Positions 18,410-26,711 of a stretch of 64,000 nucleotides of DNA are shown here, in pieces. The notes below the pieces were generated by a model. It did no database searches and was not told the origin of the DNA. It saw only the letters and a list, made by a program, of their open reading frames with translations. The stretch spans positions 1-64,000 of the forward strand of contig JAXHOJ010000057.1 in the NCBI GenBank assembly GCA_034519525.1, given 5' to 3'. Position 1 is the first letter of the stretch. The number at the start of each line of letters is the position of its first letter. The position numbers were made by a program, and so were the translations under genes. The DNA comes from Gemmobacter sp034519525. GTDB taxonomy: Bacteria; Pseudomonadota; Alphaproteobacteria; Rhodobacterales; Rhodobacteraceae.

Positions 18410-20005
18410 ATGTCCGCCGCGTTTGCTGTTCGTTCTGCTGTTCTGCCCGCCTTTGCCCTTGCGCTGACCTGTTTTCTGGCTGTGCCCGCCCAGGCCGATA
18501 CCGGGCCGTTCAGCCGGTCTGTTGCGGCGGCGGCTGTGGAACATGATGTGGTCGCGGCCTTCTATGCCAACAACAGCTATGCTCCGGTCTGGACGGGGGC
18601 GGATCAGGCTGAACGGCGCGGCATCGTGCTGCAGGCCTTTGCGCGGGCGGCCGATCACGGCCTGCCGGTGCAGCGCTATGATGCGGTGGCGCTGGCCGAT
18701 GCCTTTCGCGCGGCCAGCACCGAAGGTGATCGCGGGCGGCTGGAAGTGCGGATGACCCGCGCTTATCTGGCCTTTGTGAACGATCTGCACTCTGGCATCC
18801 TGACGCCATCGAAGGTCGACAAGACCATCGTGCGCAGCCTGCCGCGCCTGGCTGATGCCGAAATTCTGGCCAGCATCACCCGCCCGGATCTTGCCGATTT
18901 TCTGGCCGGTCTGGCCCCGGTGGCCCCGGCCTATGCTCAGCTGATGAAAGCCCGGCTGGATCTGCAGGCGCAGATCCGCAAAGGCGGCTGGGGCCCGGCG
19001 CTGGCCGCACCGCTGAAACCCGGTGCCAGTGGCGATGCCGTGGTGGCGCTGCGTGACCGGCTGGTGGCCATGGGCTATCTGCGCCGCTCTGTCACCCGCA
19101 GCTATGATGGCGAGATCCAGAAAGCCGTGCAGCAGCTGCAACTTGCGCATGGGCTTGAACCTGATGGGGTGCTGACGCAAAGCACCCTGAACGAAATCAA
19201 CATCCCCCCGGAAGAGCGGCTGAAATCCATCCTCGTCGCGATGGAGCGGGAGCGCTGGATCAACATCGACCGGGGCCGCCGCCATGTCTGGGTGAACCTG
19301 ACCGATTTTTCGGCGCGCATCATCGATGATGGCAAGGAAACCTTTGCCACCCGCTCTGTCGTGGGCAAGGTGGCGATGGAACAGCGCACCCCCGAATTTT
19401 CGGATGAAATCGAATATATGGTGGTGAACCCCAGCTGGTCGGTGCCGCGGTCGATCACCACCAAGGAATACCTGCCGCTGATGAAAAAGAACCCCAATGC
19501 GGCGGGGCATCTGAAGATCGTCGACAGCAAGGGCCGCGTCATCGACAGGGGCAAGATCAATTTCGGCAAATATACCGCCGCCAATTTCCCGTTTTCGATG
19601 CGGCAGCCGCCGTCGGATGCCAATGCGCTGGGTCTGGTGAAGTTCATGTTCCCGAATGAGTGGAACATCTATCTGCATGATACGCCTTCGAAATCCTTGT
19701 TCGATCGCGAAGTGCGCGCCTTCAGCCATGGCTGTGTGCGGCTGGGCCAGCCCTTTGAATTTGCCTATGCGCTGCTGGCGGCCCAAGAGGCAGACCCGGA
19801 AGGGCTGTTTCAGAAAACGCTGAAGACCGGGGTAGAACAGGCGATCCAGCTGAAACAGCATGTGCCGGTGCATCTGGTGTATTTCACCGCCTATCCGGGG
19901 GCGAAGGGGCAGATGAACTATCGCCCCGATGTCTATGGCCGGGATGCGCTGATCTATGACGCGCTGCTTGACGCCGGGGTGGCGCCGGGCGGCCAGCAGG
20001 GTTAA
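18410..20005 (+). CDS. L,D-transpeptidase of the YcbB/LdtD type
   Basis: Forms 3-3 cross-links in peptidoglycan or anchors lipoproteins. The start at 18410 gives a Sec leader (VLPAFALALTCFLAVPAQA) and a mature protein of about 500 residues. A scaffold region comes first, then a PG-binding domain around residues 205-260 (GDAVVALRDRLVAMGYL, LQLAHGLEPDGVLTQST). The YkuD catalytic domain follows, with the nucleophile in FSHGCVRLGQP. Large size plus an inserted capping loop match YcbB rather than the small Ldt enzymes. It is divergent from the MepK-like peptidase and leads a run with lpxD, ACP and a ketosynthase, an envelope-building neighbourhood. Confidence 0.92.
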   Translation: MSAAFAVRSAVLPAFALALTCFLAVPAQADTGPFSRSVAAAAVEHDVVAAFYANNSYAPVWTGADQAERRGIVLQAFARAADHGLPVQRYDAVALADAFRAASTEGDRGRLEVRMTRAYLAFVNDLHSGILTPSKVDKTIVRSLPRLADAEILASITRPDLADFLAGLAPVAPAYAQLMKARLDLQAQIRKGGWGPALAAPLKPGASGDAVVALRDRLVAMGYLRRSVTRSYDGEIQKAVQQLQLAHGLEPDGVLTQSTLNEINIPPEERLKSILVAMERERWINIDRGRRHVWVNLTDFSARIIDDGKETFATRSVVGKVAMEQRTPEFSDEIEYMVVNPSWSVPRSITTKEYLPLMKKNPNAAGHLKIVDSKGRVIDRGKINFGKYTAANFPFSMRQPPSDANALGLVKFMFPNEWNIYLHDTPSKSLFDREVRAFSHGCVRLGQPFEFAYALLAAQEADPEGLFQKTLKTGVEQAIQLKQHVPVHLVYFTAYPGAKGQMNYRPDVYGRDALIYDALLDAGVAPGGQQG

Positions 20006-20047
20006 ATCAACTGCGGGATGACACTGCATCCCGCAAGCGAGGATGCC

Positions 20048-21127
20048 ATGGCCCATACGATCCGCGAGATTGCCACTGCTCTTGGCGCAGAAGCTGCCGG
20101 GAATGTTGATATCGTCATCCGCCGCGCGGCAGAACCGCAGGCGGCGGGGCCAGAGGATCTGGCTTTGGCGATGGACCCGAAATATGCTGAAGGTCTTGCC
20201 GCCGGGGGCGCGCGGGCTGCGGTGGTCTGGCCCGGCGCCGATTGGCAGGCACTGGGGCTGGAGGCGGTGATCTTTGCGCCACGGTCGCGGCTGGCGATGG
20301 CGGGCCTGTCGCGGATGATGGATCCGGGGCCGCAGATCGCGCCGGGGCTGCATCCGATGGCGGTGGTGGATTCCACGGCCGAGATCGGCGCAGGCGCGGC
20401 CATCGGCCCGTTTGTGGTGATCGGCGCCGGCGTGCGGATCGGGCCGGGCGCGCGGATCGCCAGCCATGTGAGCATTGCCGAGGGCGCAACCATTGGTGCT
20501 GACGCGCTGATCCTGCAGGGCGCGCGGATCGGGCCGGGCGTGACCATCGGGGATCGGTTCATCTGCCAGCCGGGCGCCAGCATCGGCGGCGACGGCTTTT
20601 CTTTCGTGACGCCGCAGCAGAGCGGGGTTGAAGAAATCCGCACAACCCTTGGACAACGCGAGGAAATCCGGCAGCAAAGCTGGACGCGCATCCATTCGCT
20701 TGGCTCTGTCACGCTGGGCGATGATGTCGAGGTGGGCGCCAATGCCACGATCGACCGCGGCACCATCCGCGATACCAGCGTGGGGTCGGGCACCAAGATC
20801 GACAATCTGGTGCAGCTGGGGCACAATGTGCAGGTCGGGCGCGATTGCCTGCTGTGCGGACAAGTCGGCGTGGCCGGATCGACGCGGATCGGCAACCGGG
20901 TCGTTCTGGCAGGCCAGGTGGGCGTGAGCGACAATATCTTCATCGGGGATGATGTGATCGCGGGCGGCGGCACCAAGATTTTCAGCAATGTGCCCGCAGG
21001 CCGCACCATCCTGGGCAATCCCGCCGTGAAGATGGAAACGCAGATGGAGATCAACAAGGCGCTGCGGCGTCTGCCCCGTCTGGCAGCGACGGTGGCAGAG
21101 CTTCAGAAACTTGTTTCAAAACTGTGA
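20048..21127 (+). CDS. lpxD: LpxD-family UDP-3-O-acylglucosamine N-acyltransferase
   Basis: Adds the amide-linked acyl chain to UDP-3-O-acylglucosamine in lipid A synthesis, taking it from an acyl-ACP. The 359-residue protein has the amino-terminal uridine-binding domain, then a left-handed beta-helix of hexapeptide repeats (VVIGAGVRIGPGARI, LILQGARIGPGV). The catalytic His is His259 in LVQLGHNVQVG. I chose the Met at 20048 because it directly precedes AHTIREIATAL. Unlike the usual lpxD-fabZ-lpxA-lpxB order, it is followed by an ACP and a ketosynthase. It may therefore be a second copy with its own acyl donor. Confidence 0.9.
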   Translation: MAHTIREIATALGAEAAGNVDIVIRRAAEPQAAGPEDLALAMDPKYAEGLAAGGARAAVVWPGADWQALGLEAVIFAPRSRLAMAGLSRMMDPGPQIAPGLHPMAVVDSTAEIGAGAAIGPFVVIGAGVRIGPGARIASHVSIAEGATIGADALILQGARIGPGVTIGDRFICQPGASIGGDGFSFVTPQQSGVEEIRTTLGQREEIRQQSWTRIHSLGSVTLGDDVEVGANATIDRGTIRDTSVGSGTKIDNLVQLGHNVQVGRDCLLCGQVGVAGSTRIGNRVVLAGQVGVSDNIFIGDDVIAGGGTKIFSNVPAGRTILGNPAVKMETQMEINKALRRLPRLAATVAELQKLVSKL

Positions 21128-21169
21128 GATGACGCCAAGACTTCCCTGCAAGGGGACTAGGGGGTTTCT

Positions 21170-21436
21170 ATGACACAGACAGTAAAAGACCGGGTCATTG
21201 CCATTCTGGCCGAACAGGCGGTGATGGATGTATCCGATGTGCGGATGGAAGATTCGCTGGAAGATCTGGGGCTTGACAGCCTTGGCCTGGTAGAGAGCAT
21301 CTTTGCCATCGAAGAGGCCTTCGATATTTCGGTGCCGTTCAACGCCAATGCGCCGGATCAATCGGATTTCGATATCTCCTCGGTTGCGGCGATTGTCGCG
21401 GCGGTAGAAGGGCTTGTGGCCGGGCGCGCCGCATGA
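21170..21436 (+). CDS. Acyl carrier protein, dedicated-type
   Basis: An 88-residue acidic carrier with the phosphopantetheine site in LEDLGLDSLGLVESIF, Ser37. It is not the housekeeping AcpP: the sequence after the site (FAIEEAFDISVPFNANAPDQ) diverges and the C-terminal helix is Ala/Val-rich. It lies 42 bases after lpxD and its stop overlaps the ketosynthase start (ATGA), so it is built to serve that enzyme. A role in supplying the acyl group used by the neighbouring LpxD is inferred from order alone. Confidence 0.9.
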   Translation: MTQTVKDRVIAILAEQAVMDVSDVRMEDSLEDLGLDSLGLVESIFAIEEAFDISVPFNANAPDQSDFDISSVAAIVAAVEGLVAGRAA

Positions 21437-22644
21437 AGCGTGTGGTGATTACCGGCGCGGGCACGATCAACGCGCTGGCCCATGACGTGCCGGGCACGCT
21501 GGCGGCCTTTGCCGAAGGCCGCTGCGGCATCACGGATCTGGAGATCCGCGACCGCGAGCGGCTGTTGATCCGCATCGGCGGGCAGGTGCATGACTGGAAC
21601 CCGGAAGCGAACTTCAACCGGCAACAGATTGTTCTGTATGATAAATTCACGCAGTTCACCCTGCTGGCGGCGCGTCAGGCCGTGGCGCAGGCGGGGCTGA
21701 ATTTCGATGGTCATCTGGGCTATGAAACCGGGGTGGTGCTGGGCACGGCCGCGGGGGGTGTGAACACCTGGGATGACAATTACCGCACGGTCTATGAAGA
21801 GGGGAAGAACCGCGTTCACCCCTTTGTCGTGCCCAAGCTGATGAACAACGCAGGCGCCGCCCATGTGTCGATGGAGTTCAACCTGAAAGGGCCGAGCTTC
21901 ACCGTGGCCACCGCCTGCGCCAGTTCCAACCATGCCATGGGCATGGCCTTTCACATGGTGCGGTCTGGCATGTGCCGGGCGATGCTGGCGGGCGGATCGG
22001 AATCCATGCTGTGCTTTGGCGGGATCAAGGCCTGGGAGGGATTGCGCGTGATGTCGAAAGACGCCTGCCGCCCGTTCAGCCTGACGCGCAACGGCATGGT
22101 GCAGGGCGAAGGCGCGGCGGTCTTCGTCTTCGAGGAATATGAACAGGCCGCGCGGCGGGGCGCCGAGATTCTGGCCGAGGTGGTGGGATTCGCCATGACC
22201 TCGGATGCGTCGGATATCGTGATGCCCTCGAAACAGGGGGCGGCGCGGGCGATTGCCGGGGCGCTGAAGGATGGTGGGCTGAACCCCGAGGATGTGGGCT
22301 ACATCAACGCCCATGGCACCGGCACGGCCGCGAATGACAAGACGGAATGTGCGGCGGTGGCCGATGTCTTTGGCCATCATGCCGACCGGCTGATGATGTC
22401 TTCGACCAAATCCATGCATGGGCATCTGATCGGCGGGACGGGCGCGGTGGAGCTGCTGGCCTGTATCATGGCGCTGCGCGACGGGGTGATTGCGCCGACC
22501 ATCGGCTATGAAGAACCCGATCCGGAATGTGCGCTGGATGTGGTGCCCAATGTGGCCCGGCAGGCGCGGGTGGATGTGGTGCTTTCGAATGCCTTTGCCT
22601 TTGGCGGCATGAACGCGGTTCTGGCTTTGCGCCGGGCGCCCTGA
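21433..22644 (+). CDS. Beta-ketoacyl-ACP synthase (FabF/KAS II family)
   Basis: Condenses malonyl-ACP with an acyl chain to give 3-oxoacyl-ACP. The 403-residue protein has a complete active site: Cys162 in TVATACASSNH, His294 in INAHGTGT, Lys326 and His331 in SSTKSMHGHLIGGTG. It is thus competent for chain elongation, not a chain-length factor. It ends the lpxD-ACP-KAS series just before a bidirectional terminator. No reductase (FabG) or dehydratase is linked, so its product would be a 3-oxoacyl-ACP unless general enzymes act on it. Confidence 0.92.
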   Translation: MKRVVITGAGTINALAHDVPGTLAAFAEGRCGITDLEIRDRERLLIRIGGQVHDWNPEANFNRQQIVLYDKFTQFTLLAARQAVAQAGLNFDGHLGYETGVVLGTAAGGVNTWDDNYRTVYEEGKNRVHPFVVPKLMNNAGAAHVSMEFNLKGPSFTVATACASSNHAMGMAFHMVRSGMCRAMLAGGSESMLCFGGIKAWEGLRVMSKDACRPFSLTRNGMVQGEGAAVFVFEEYEQAARRGAEILAEVVGFAMTSDASDIVMPSKQGAARAIAGALKDGGLNPEDVGYINAHGTGTAANDKTECAAVADVFGHHADRLMMSSTKSMHGHLIGGTGAVELLACIMALRDGVIAPTIGYEEPDPECALDVVPNVARQARVDVVLSNAFAFGGMNAVLALRRAP

Positions 22645-22659
22645 CCGGTGGGCGATAGG

Positions 22660-22696
22660 AAAAGCCGCCGAATCCGGGGGGATTCGGCGGCTTTTT
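22660..22696. terminator. Bidirectional terminator between ketosynthase and IalB genes
   Basis: AAAGCCGCCGAATCC pairs perfectly with GGATTCGGCGGCTTT around a GGGG loop, with T tracts on both strands. Confidence 0.92.
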
Positions 22697-22710
22697 GATC
22701 TGTGCAGCGG

Positions 22711-23349
22711 TTACTGGGCCGGAACCGGCATGGCATCAAAGCCTGCGGTGAAGCCTTTCAGCGAGACGGTCAGCGTCACCTTTTCGGTGGGGGCCACGAC
22801 GGGCGAGATCAGCATGGTGATCTTGGCGCCCTTTTTCAGGCCTGCCAGCTCTTCTGCGGTGAAGCCCACGCGGGCCACGCAACCGCCCCGGTCACACCAG
22901 GTGAAGGGGTAGGTTTTGGGCTGCTGCGCATCGACCTGCAGGATGACATTTTCCGTCAGCAGGGTTTCCAGCGGGGTGATGATGGTGGCGCCGGCCACGG
23001 CCTGCTGGCCTGCGGGCAGCGGGAAGAGGGCGATTTCGGACACCGAATTGCCCTGCTGGTCTTGCAGCAGCTGATACAGCTGGCAGGGGTCTTCGCCCTG
23101 TTCGGCCTTCACGCAGCGCAGCTGCCAGTCGCCATGCGTGGCCTTGAGATAGAGCGAGCCGGGGCCGGTGGGTTCTGACGGCGGAATGGCCGGTGCTGCG
23201 GGGGCTGCCGGTGCAGCGGGCGCAGGCGTTGCCGGGGTGGCAGGGGCTTCGGGCGTGGCGGGGGCTGCGGTATCCTGCGCGACGGCGGCAGAACCCAGCC
23301 CGAGGGCGAGCACGAGGGCGAGGGGGCGGGTGAAGTCGGTGATCGACAT
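22711..23349 (-). CDS. Invasion-associated locus B (IalB) family secreted protein
   Basis: A periplasmic or secreted protein of the IalB family, found widely in alphaproteobacteria with an unclear role. The 212-residue protein has a Sec leader ending near AVAQ and a 35-residue linker made only of Ala, Pro, Thr and Glu. The IalB domain follows: THGDWQLRCVKAEQGEDPCQLYQLLQ, then FTWCDRGGCVARVGF, with two Cys pairs likely forming disulfides. I chose the start at 23349 because it fits the signal peptide. It is a single gene facing the ketosynthase. Confidence 0.88.
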   Translation of the reverse strand: MSITDFTRPLALVLALGLGSAAVAQDTAAPATPEAPATPATPAPAAPAAPAAPAIPPSEPTGPGSLYLKATHGDWQLRCVKAEQGEDPCQLYQLLQDQQGNSVSEIALFPLPAGQQAVAGATIITPLETLLTENVILQVDAQQPKTYPFTWCDRGGCVARVGFTAEELAGLKKGAKITMLISPVVAPTEKVTLTVSLKGFTAGFDAMPVPAQ

Positions 23350-23687
23350 TGCGACGTGTCCTCGAATGATAATGCCGCCCCTTAACATGGGGCCGGTATG
23401 AAGTCAGTCCGAAAAAGCTGCGATGCAGAAAACCGGCGGCGGGTTGCCGGATGCCGGGGGGCCGTTGGCGCAATAAAAAAGGGCCACGTTGCCGCGACCC
23501 TTTTCATATTATGCTCCCTGTCGGACTGGCCGACTTCATTGGGGCTGACGCTAAGGCGAAGGGCCGCGCAGGTCAACAATATTTTCGTCATGAAACTGCG
23601 CTATGGCGCGGGGCTTCGGGTGGCGGCCGGGGCTGGCGGCCTGCGGCGAAGGCTGTATTCTGCGGGCAGAACCGAATGGGGGTGCCA
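23350..23687. other. Intergenic stretch between IalB gene and HerA-like ATPase
   Basis: No convincing large gene. The region holds the IalB promoter side, a hairpin with a T tract on the minus strand (23475-23504), and a possible short minus-strand transcript or 41-codon reading frame, described separately. Confidence 0.5.
23474..23542 (-). ncRNA. Candidate small RNA with own promoter and terminator
   Basis: On the minus strand, TTGACC (23576-23571) and TTAGCG (23554-23549) are spaced by 16 bases. About 40 bases on, a stem GGGTCGCG / CGTGGCCC closed by GCAA is followed by six T residues. The stem uses two G-U pairs, so it folds only as minus-strand RNA. A competing reading is a 41-codon frame starting at 23507 with a good ribosome site (AGGGAG) and running through the hairpin to 23382. 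Confidence 0.3.
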
Positions 23688-25229
23688 ATGGACGCGGCTT
23701 CGATCTTTGTGGGGGGCGGTGGCCCGAGCTATGGCCTGCCGCAGCAGCTGTTGCTGAAATATGGCAATCGGCACGGGCTGGTTGCGGGGGCGACCGGCAC
23801 CGGGAAAACCGTGACGCTGCAGGTGCTGGCCGAGGGGTTTTCGGCGGCGGGCGTGCCGGTGTTTCTGTCGGATGTGAAGGGTGATCTGGCCGGGCTGGGC
23901 CTGCCGGGATCGGCGGAAGGCAAGCTGCACGCGGCCTTTGCGGCACGGGCAGAGACCATCGGCCTGGATCTGGTCTATGGCGCCTGCCCGGTGACGTTCT
24001 GGGACATTTTCGGGGAGCAGGGCCATCCGATCCGCACCACGGTATCGGAGATGGGGCCCTTGCTGCTGTCACGGATGATGGAGCTGACAGAGCCGCAGGA
24101 GGGCGTGCTGAACGTGGCCTTCAAGCTGGCCGATGACGAGGGGCTGGCGCTGCTGGATCTGAAGGATCTGCAGGCGGTGCTGACCTTTTTGGGCGAACAT
24201 GCGCGCGAGGTTTCCACCCGCTATGGTCTGGTGTCCACCACATCCATCGGGGCGATTCAGCGGCGGCTGATGGTGCTGGAGAATCAGGGCGCGGCGCGGC
24301 TGTTCGGGGAACCGGCGCTTTCGCTGGCGGATCTGATGCTGAGCGAGGGCGGGCGGGGCCGGGTGAACATTCTGGCGGCGGACAAGCTGATGCAATCGCC
24401 CCGGCTGTATGCCACTTTCCTGTTGTGGCTGCTGTCGGAACTGTTCGAAGAGCTGCCCGAGGTGGGCGACCCGGACAAGCCGAAGCTGGTGTTCTTTTTC
24501 GACGAGGCGCATCTGTTGTTTGATGATGCGCCCAAGGCGCTGATCGACAAGGTGGAACAGGTGGCGCGGCTGATCCGGTCGAAGGGGGTGGGGGTGTATT
24601 TCGTGACCCAGAACCCAGGCGATGTGCCCGAGGATATTCTGGGCCAGCTGGGCAACCGGGTGCAGCACGCGCTGCGGGCCTTTACGGCGCGCGATCAGAA
24701 GGATCTGCGGCTGGCCGCCGATACCTATCGCCCCAATCCGCGCTTCAGCACCGAAGATGCGATCCGCGATGTGGGCACGGGCGAGGCGGTGACCTCTTTC
24801 CTGGAGGCAAAGGGCGTGCCCGGTGTGGTGGAGCGGACGCTGATCCGGCCGCCCGCTTCACAGCTTGGGCCGATTGCGCCAGAGCAGCGCCGCGCGCTGG
24901 TGGCGGCATCGCCGCTGGCCGACAAGTATGAGACGCTGATCGACCGGGTTTCGGCCTATGAAAAGCTGCAGGCCCGGGTGGAGCAGGCCGAAGCTGCCGA
25001 AGCCGGGGCTGGCGAGCGTGAGGTGGGCGAGCGCGAGTTTTCGCGCGGGCGGCGCTATGGCGGCGAGACAAAACCCGCCGCGCCGAAACCTGCCCCGCGC
25101 CCGAAAACCAGCAGCCGGTCTGACAGTGTGACAGACGCCTTTGCGAAAAGTTTTGCGCGCCAGATCGGCAGCAAGGCGGGGCAGGCCCTGGTGCGCGGTG
25201 TTCTGGGCAGCCTGTTCCGCCGCCGCTAG
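23688..25229 (+). CDS. HerA-like ATPase (DUF853, YjgR family)
   Basis: A P-loop ATPase related to the HerA helicase/translocase, function unproven. The 513-residue protein begins MDAASIFVGGGGPSYGLPQQ and has Walker A GATGTGKT at residues 34-41, Walker B VFFFDEAHLLFDD and the DUF853 block VTQNPGDVPEDILGQLGNRVQHALRAF. A basic, Pro/Ala-rich stretch near residues 440-480 precedes a C-terminal Ser/Arg segment ending FRRR. I chose the ATG at 23688 because the family starts there. It stands alone. Confidence 0.9.
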   Translation: MDAASIFVGGGGPSYGLPQQLLLKYGNRHGLVAGATGTGKTVTLQVLAEGFSAAGVPVFLSDVKGDLAGLGLPGSAEGKLHAAFAARAETIGLDLVYGACPVTFWDIFGEQGHPIRTTVSEMGPLLLSRMMELTEPQEGVLNVAFKLADDEGLALLDLKDLQAVLTFLGEHAREVSTRYGLVSTTSIGAIQRRLMVLENQGAARLFGEPALSLADLMLSEGGRGRVNILAADKLMQSPRLYATFLLWLLSELFEELPEVGDPDKPKLVFFFDEAHLLFDDAPKALIDKVEQVARLIRSKGVGVYFVTQNPGDVPEDILGQLGNRVQHALRAFTARDQKDLRLAADTYRPNPRFSTEDAIRDVGTGEAVTSFLEAKGVPGVVERTLIRPPASQLGPIAPEQRRALVAASPLADKYETLIDRVSAYEKLQARVEQAEAAEAGAGEREVGEREFSRGRRYGGETKPAAPKPAPRPKTSSRSDSVTDAFAKSFARQIGSKAGQALVRGVLGSLFRRR

Positions 25230-25360
25230 ACCCACGCGCGGCAGTCACGCCATTTTGAGCGTGGCTGCCCGATTTGATCCCATTCATGCCTCAATTGCTG
25301 CACCGATATCCGGTAGACCCGACCGCGAGCATGATGTGCGAAACGGACCAAGGAACGGGT

Positions 25361-26686
25361 ATGGCGATCTCTGCAGCGGAACAATACGCAATCGAACTGG
25401 TCAACCGGGCGCGGTTGAACCCTGTGGCAGAGGCCAAACGCTTTGGGATCGGCCTGAATGACGGGATTGCGGCCGGCACCATTTCCAATGCGGCCAAGCA
25501 GGTTCTGGCGCCGCATCAGGCGCTGGACGGGGCAACCGAATCGCATGGCCAGTGGATTCTGGATACGGATACGTTTTCGCATACCGGCGTTGGTGGCAGC
25601 CGCGCCGGAGACCGGATCGAATGGGCGGGCTATCCGTCTTTCGGTGGCGGCAGCGGCTGGGGGGAAAACCTGTCGCTGATGTCTTACGCAGGCATGTCGG
25701 AAGCCCAGATCATCGAGGCGCATCACGCGCAGCTGATGCGCAGCTCCAGCCACCGGCCGGAACTGATGGAAGAGCAGCACCGCGAAATCGGCATCGGTGT
25801 GGTGAGCGGATATTACCAAAGCTATGACGTGTCGGTGGAGGTGCAGAATTTCGCCTATCGCCCGACCGTGGCTTATGTGACGGGCGTGGCCTATGGCGAC
25901 AGCAACCGTGACAAGTTCTATTCGCTGGGGGAAGGCCAGTCTGGCGTGACCATGGCGCTGCTGGGCGGATCTTCGACCGTGACGACCGAGGCGGGCGGCT
26001 ATGCGCTGGAGGGCATTGCCGGCACCGAGGTTGGCCTGACCATCACCGCCAATGGACAGGAGACCCGGCTGGGCGTCGATCTGACCGATGGCAATGTGAA
26101 GGTGGATGTGGTCAACGGCAATCTGCTGAAGGTATCGGGCGATGTCACGCTGTGGGGCGGGGCGATCCGCAATGTCACCGCGCTTGGCGTCGGCGACATC
26201 GATCTGACGGGCAGTGGTGCAGCCAATACGCTGACCGGGAATTCCGGCAAGAATGTGCTGATCGGCGGCGGCGGCAATGATGTGCTGGCGGGTCTGGGCG
26301 GCCATGACCGGCTGCTGGGCGGCAATGGCAATGACCGGCTGATGGGCGGCAATGCCGGGGATACGCTGGTGGGGGGCGCGGGAGGCGATACGCTGATCGG
26401 CGGCGGTGGCTATGACCGGCTGACCGGCGGTGGCGGGCCGGATACTTTTGTGTTCTCCAACGGCTTTGCGCGTGACCGGATCACCGATTTCAACGCAGGC
26501 CAGGGCGACAAGTTGCAGTTCGATGACAATCTGTGGTCGGGCGGAAAGTCTGCGCAGGATGTGGTGAACAGCTTTGCGCAGATCACCGGCGATGGCGTGG
26601 TGTTCGATTTTGGCGGCAATGACCGGGTGACCCTGGTGGGTGTGACCAGCCTGGACGGGCTGGCCGATCACATCGCCATCATCTGA
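25361..26686 (+). CDS. CAP/SCP-domain protein with RTX calcium-binding repeats
   Basis: A putative type I secreted protein. Residues about 1-150 form a CAP (SCP/PR1) domain: AIELVNRARLNP, HTGVGGSRAGDRIEWAGY, GWGENL and the end HHAQLMRSSSHRPELM. A middle domain (about 190-270) looks like a carboxypeptidase-regulatory-type beta fold. Then come six or seven GGxGxDxL nonapeptides (NDVLAGLGGHDRLLGGNGND) and a C-terminal domain DTFVFSNGFARDRITDF, as in M10-type secreted proteins. No cleavable signal is seen, which fits type I export. I chose the start at 25361 for its AAGGAA site; in-frame Met codons upstream exist from 25274. Confidence 0.85.
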   Translation: MAISAAEQYAIELVNRARLNPVAEAKRFGIGLNDGIAAGTISNAAKQVLAPHQALDGATESHGQWILDTDTFSHTGVGGSRAGDRIEWAGYPSFGGGSGWGENLSLMSYAGMSEAQIIEAHHAQLMRSSSHRPELMEEQHREIGIGVVSGYYQSYDVSVEVQNFAYRPTVAYVTGVAYGDSNRDKFYSLGEGQSGVTMALLGGSSTVTTEAGGYALEGIAGTEVGLTITANGQETRLGVDLTDGNVKVDVVNGNLLKVSGDVTLWGGAIRNVTALGVGDIDLTGSGAANTLTGNSGKNVLIGGGGNDVLAGLGGHDRLLGGNGNDRLMGGNAGDTLVGGAGGDTLIGGGGYDRLTGGGGPDTFVFSNGFARDRITDFNAGQGDKLQFDDNLWSGGKSAQDVVNSFAQITGDGVVFDFGGNDRVTLVGVTSLDGLADHIAII

Positions 26687-26711
26687 GCCATCATCAGGGG
26701 CCGCCCGCCGC

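Noticed and set aside
18335..20863. 842-codon minus-strand open frame
   Set aside because: It is antisense to the L,D-transpeptidase and lpxD, which both have clear motifs; such long shadows are expected in high-GC DNA.
25226..26671. 481-codon minus-strand open frame
   Set aside because: It mirrors the CAP-RTX gene, and its His/Gln/Ile-rich repeats come from the antisense of GGxGxD repeats.
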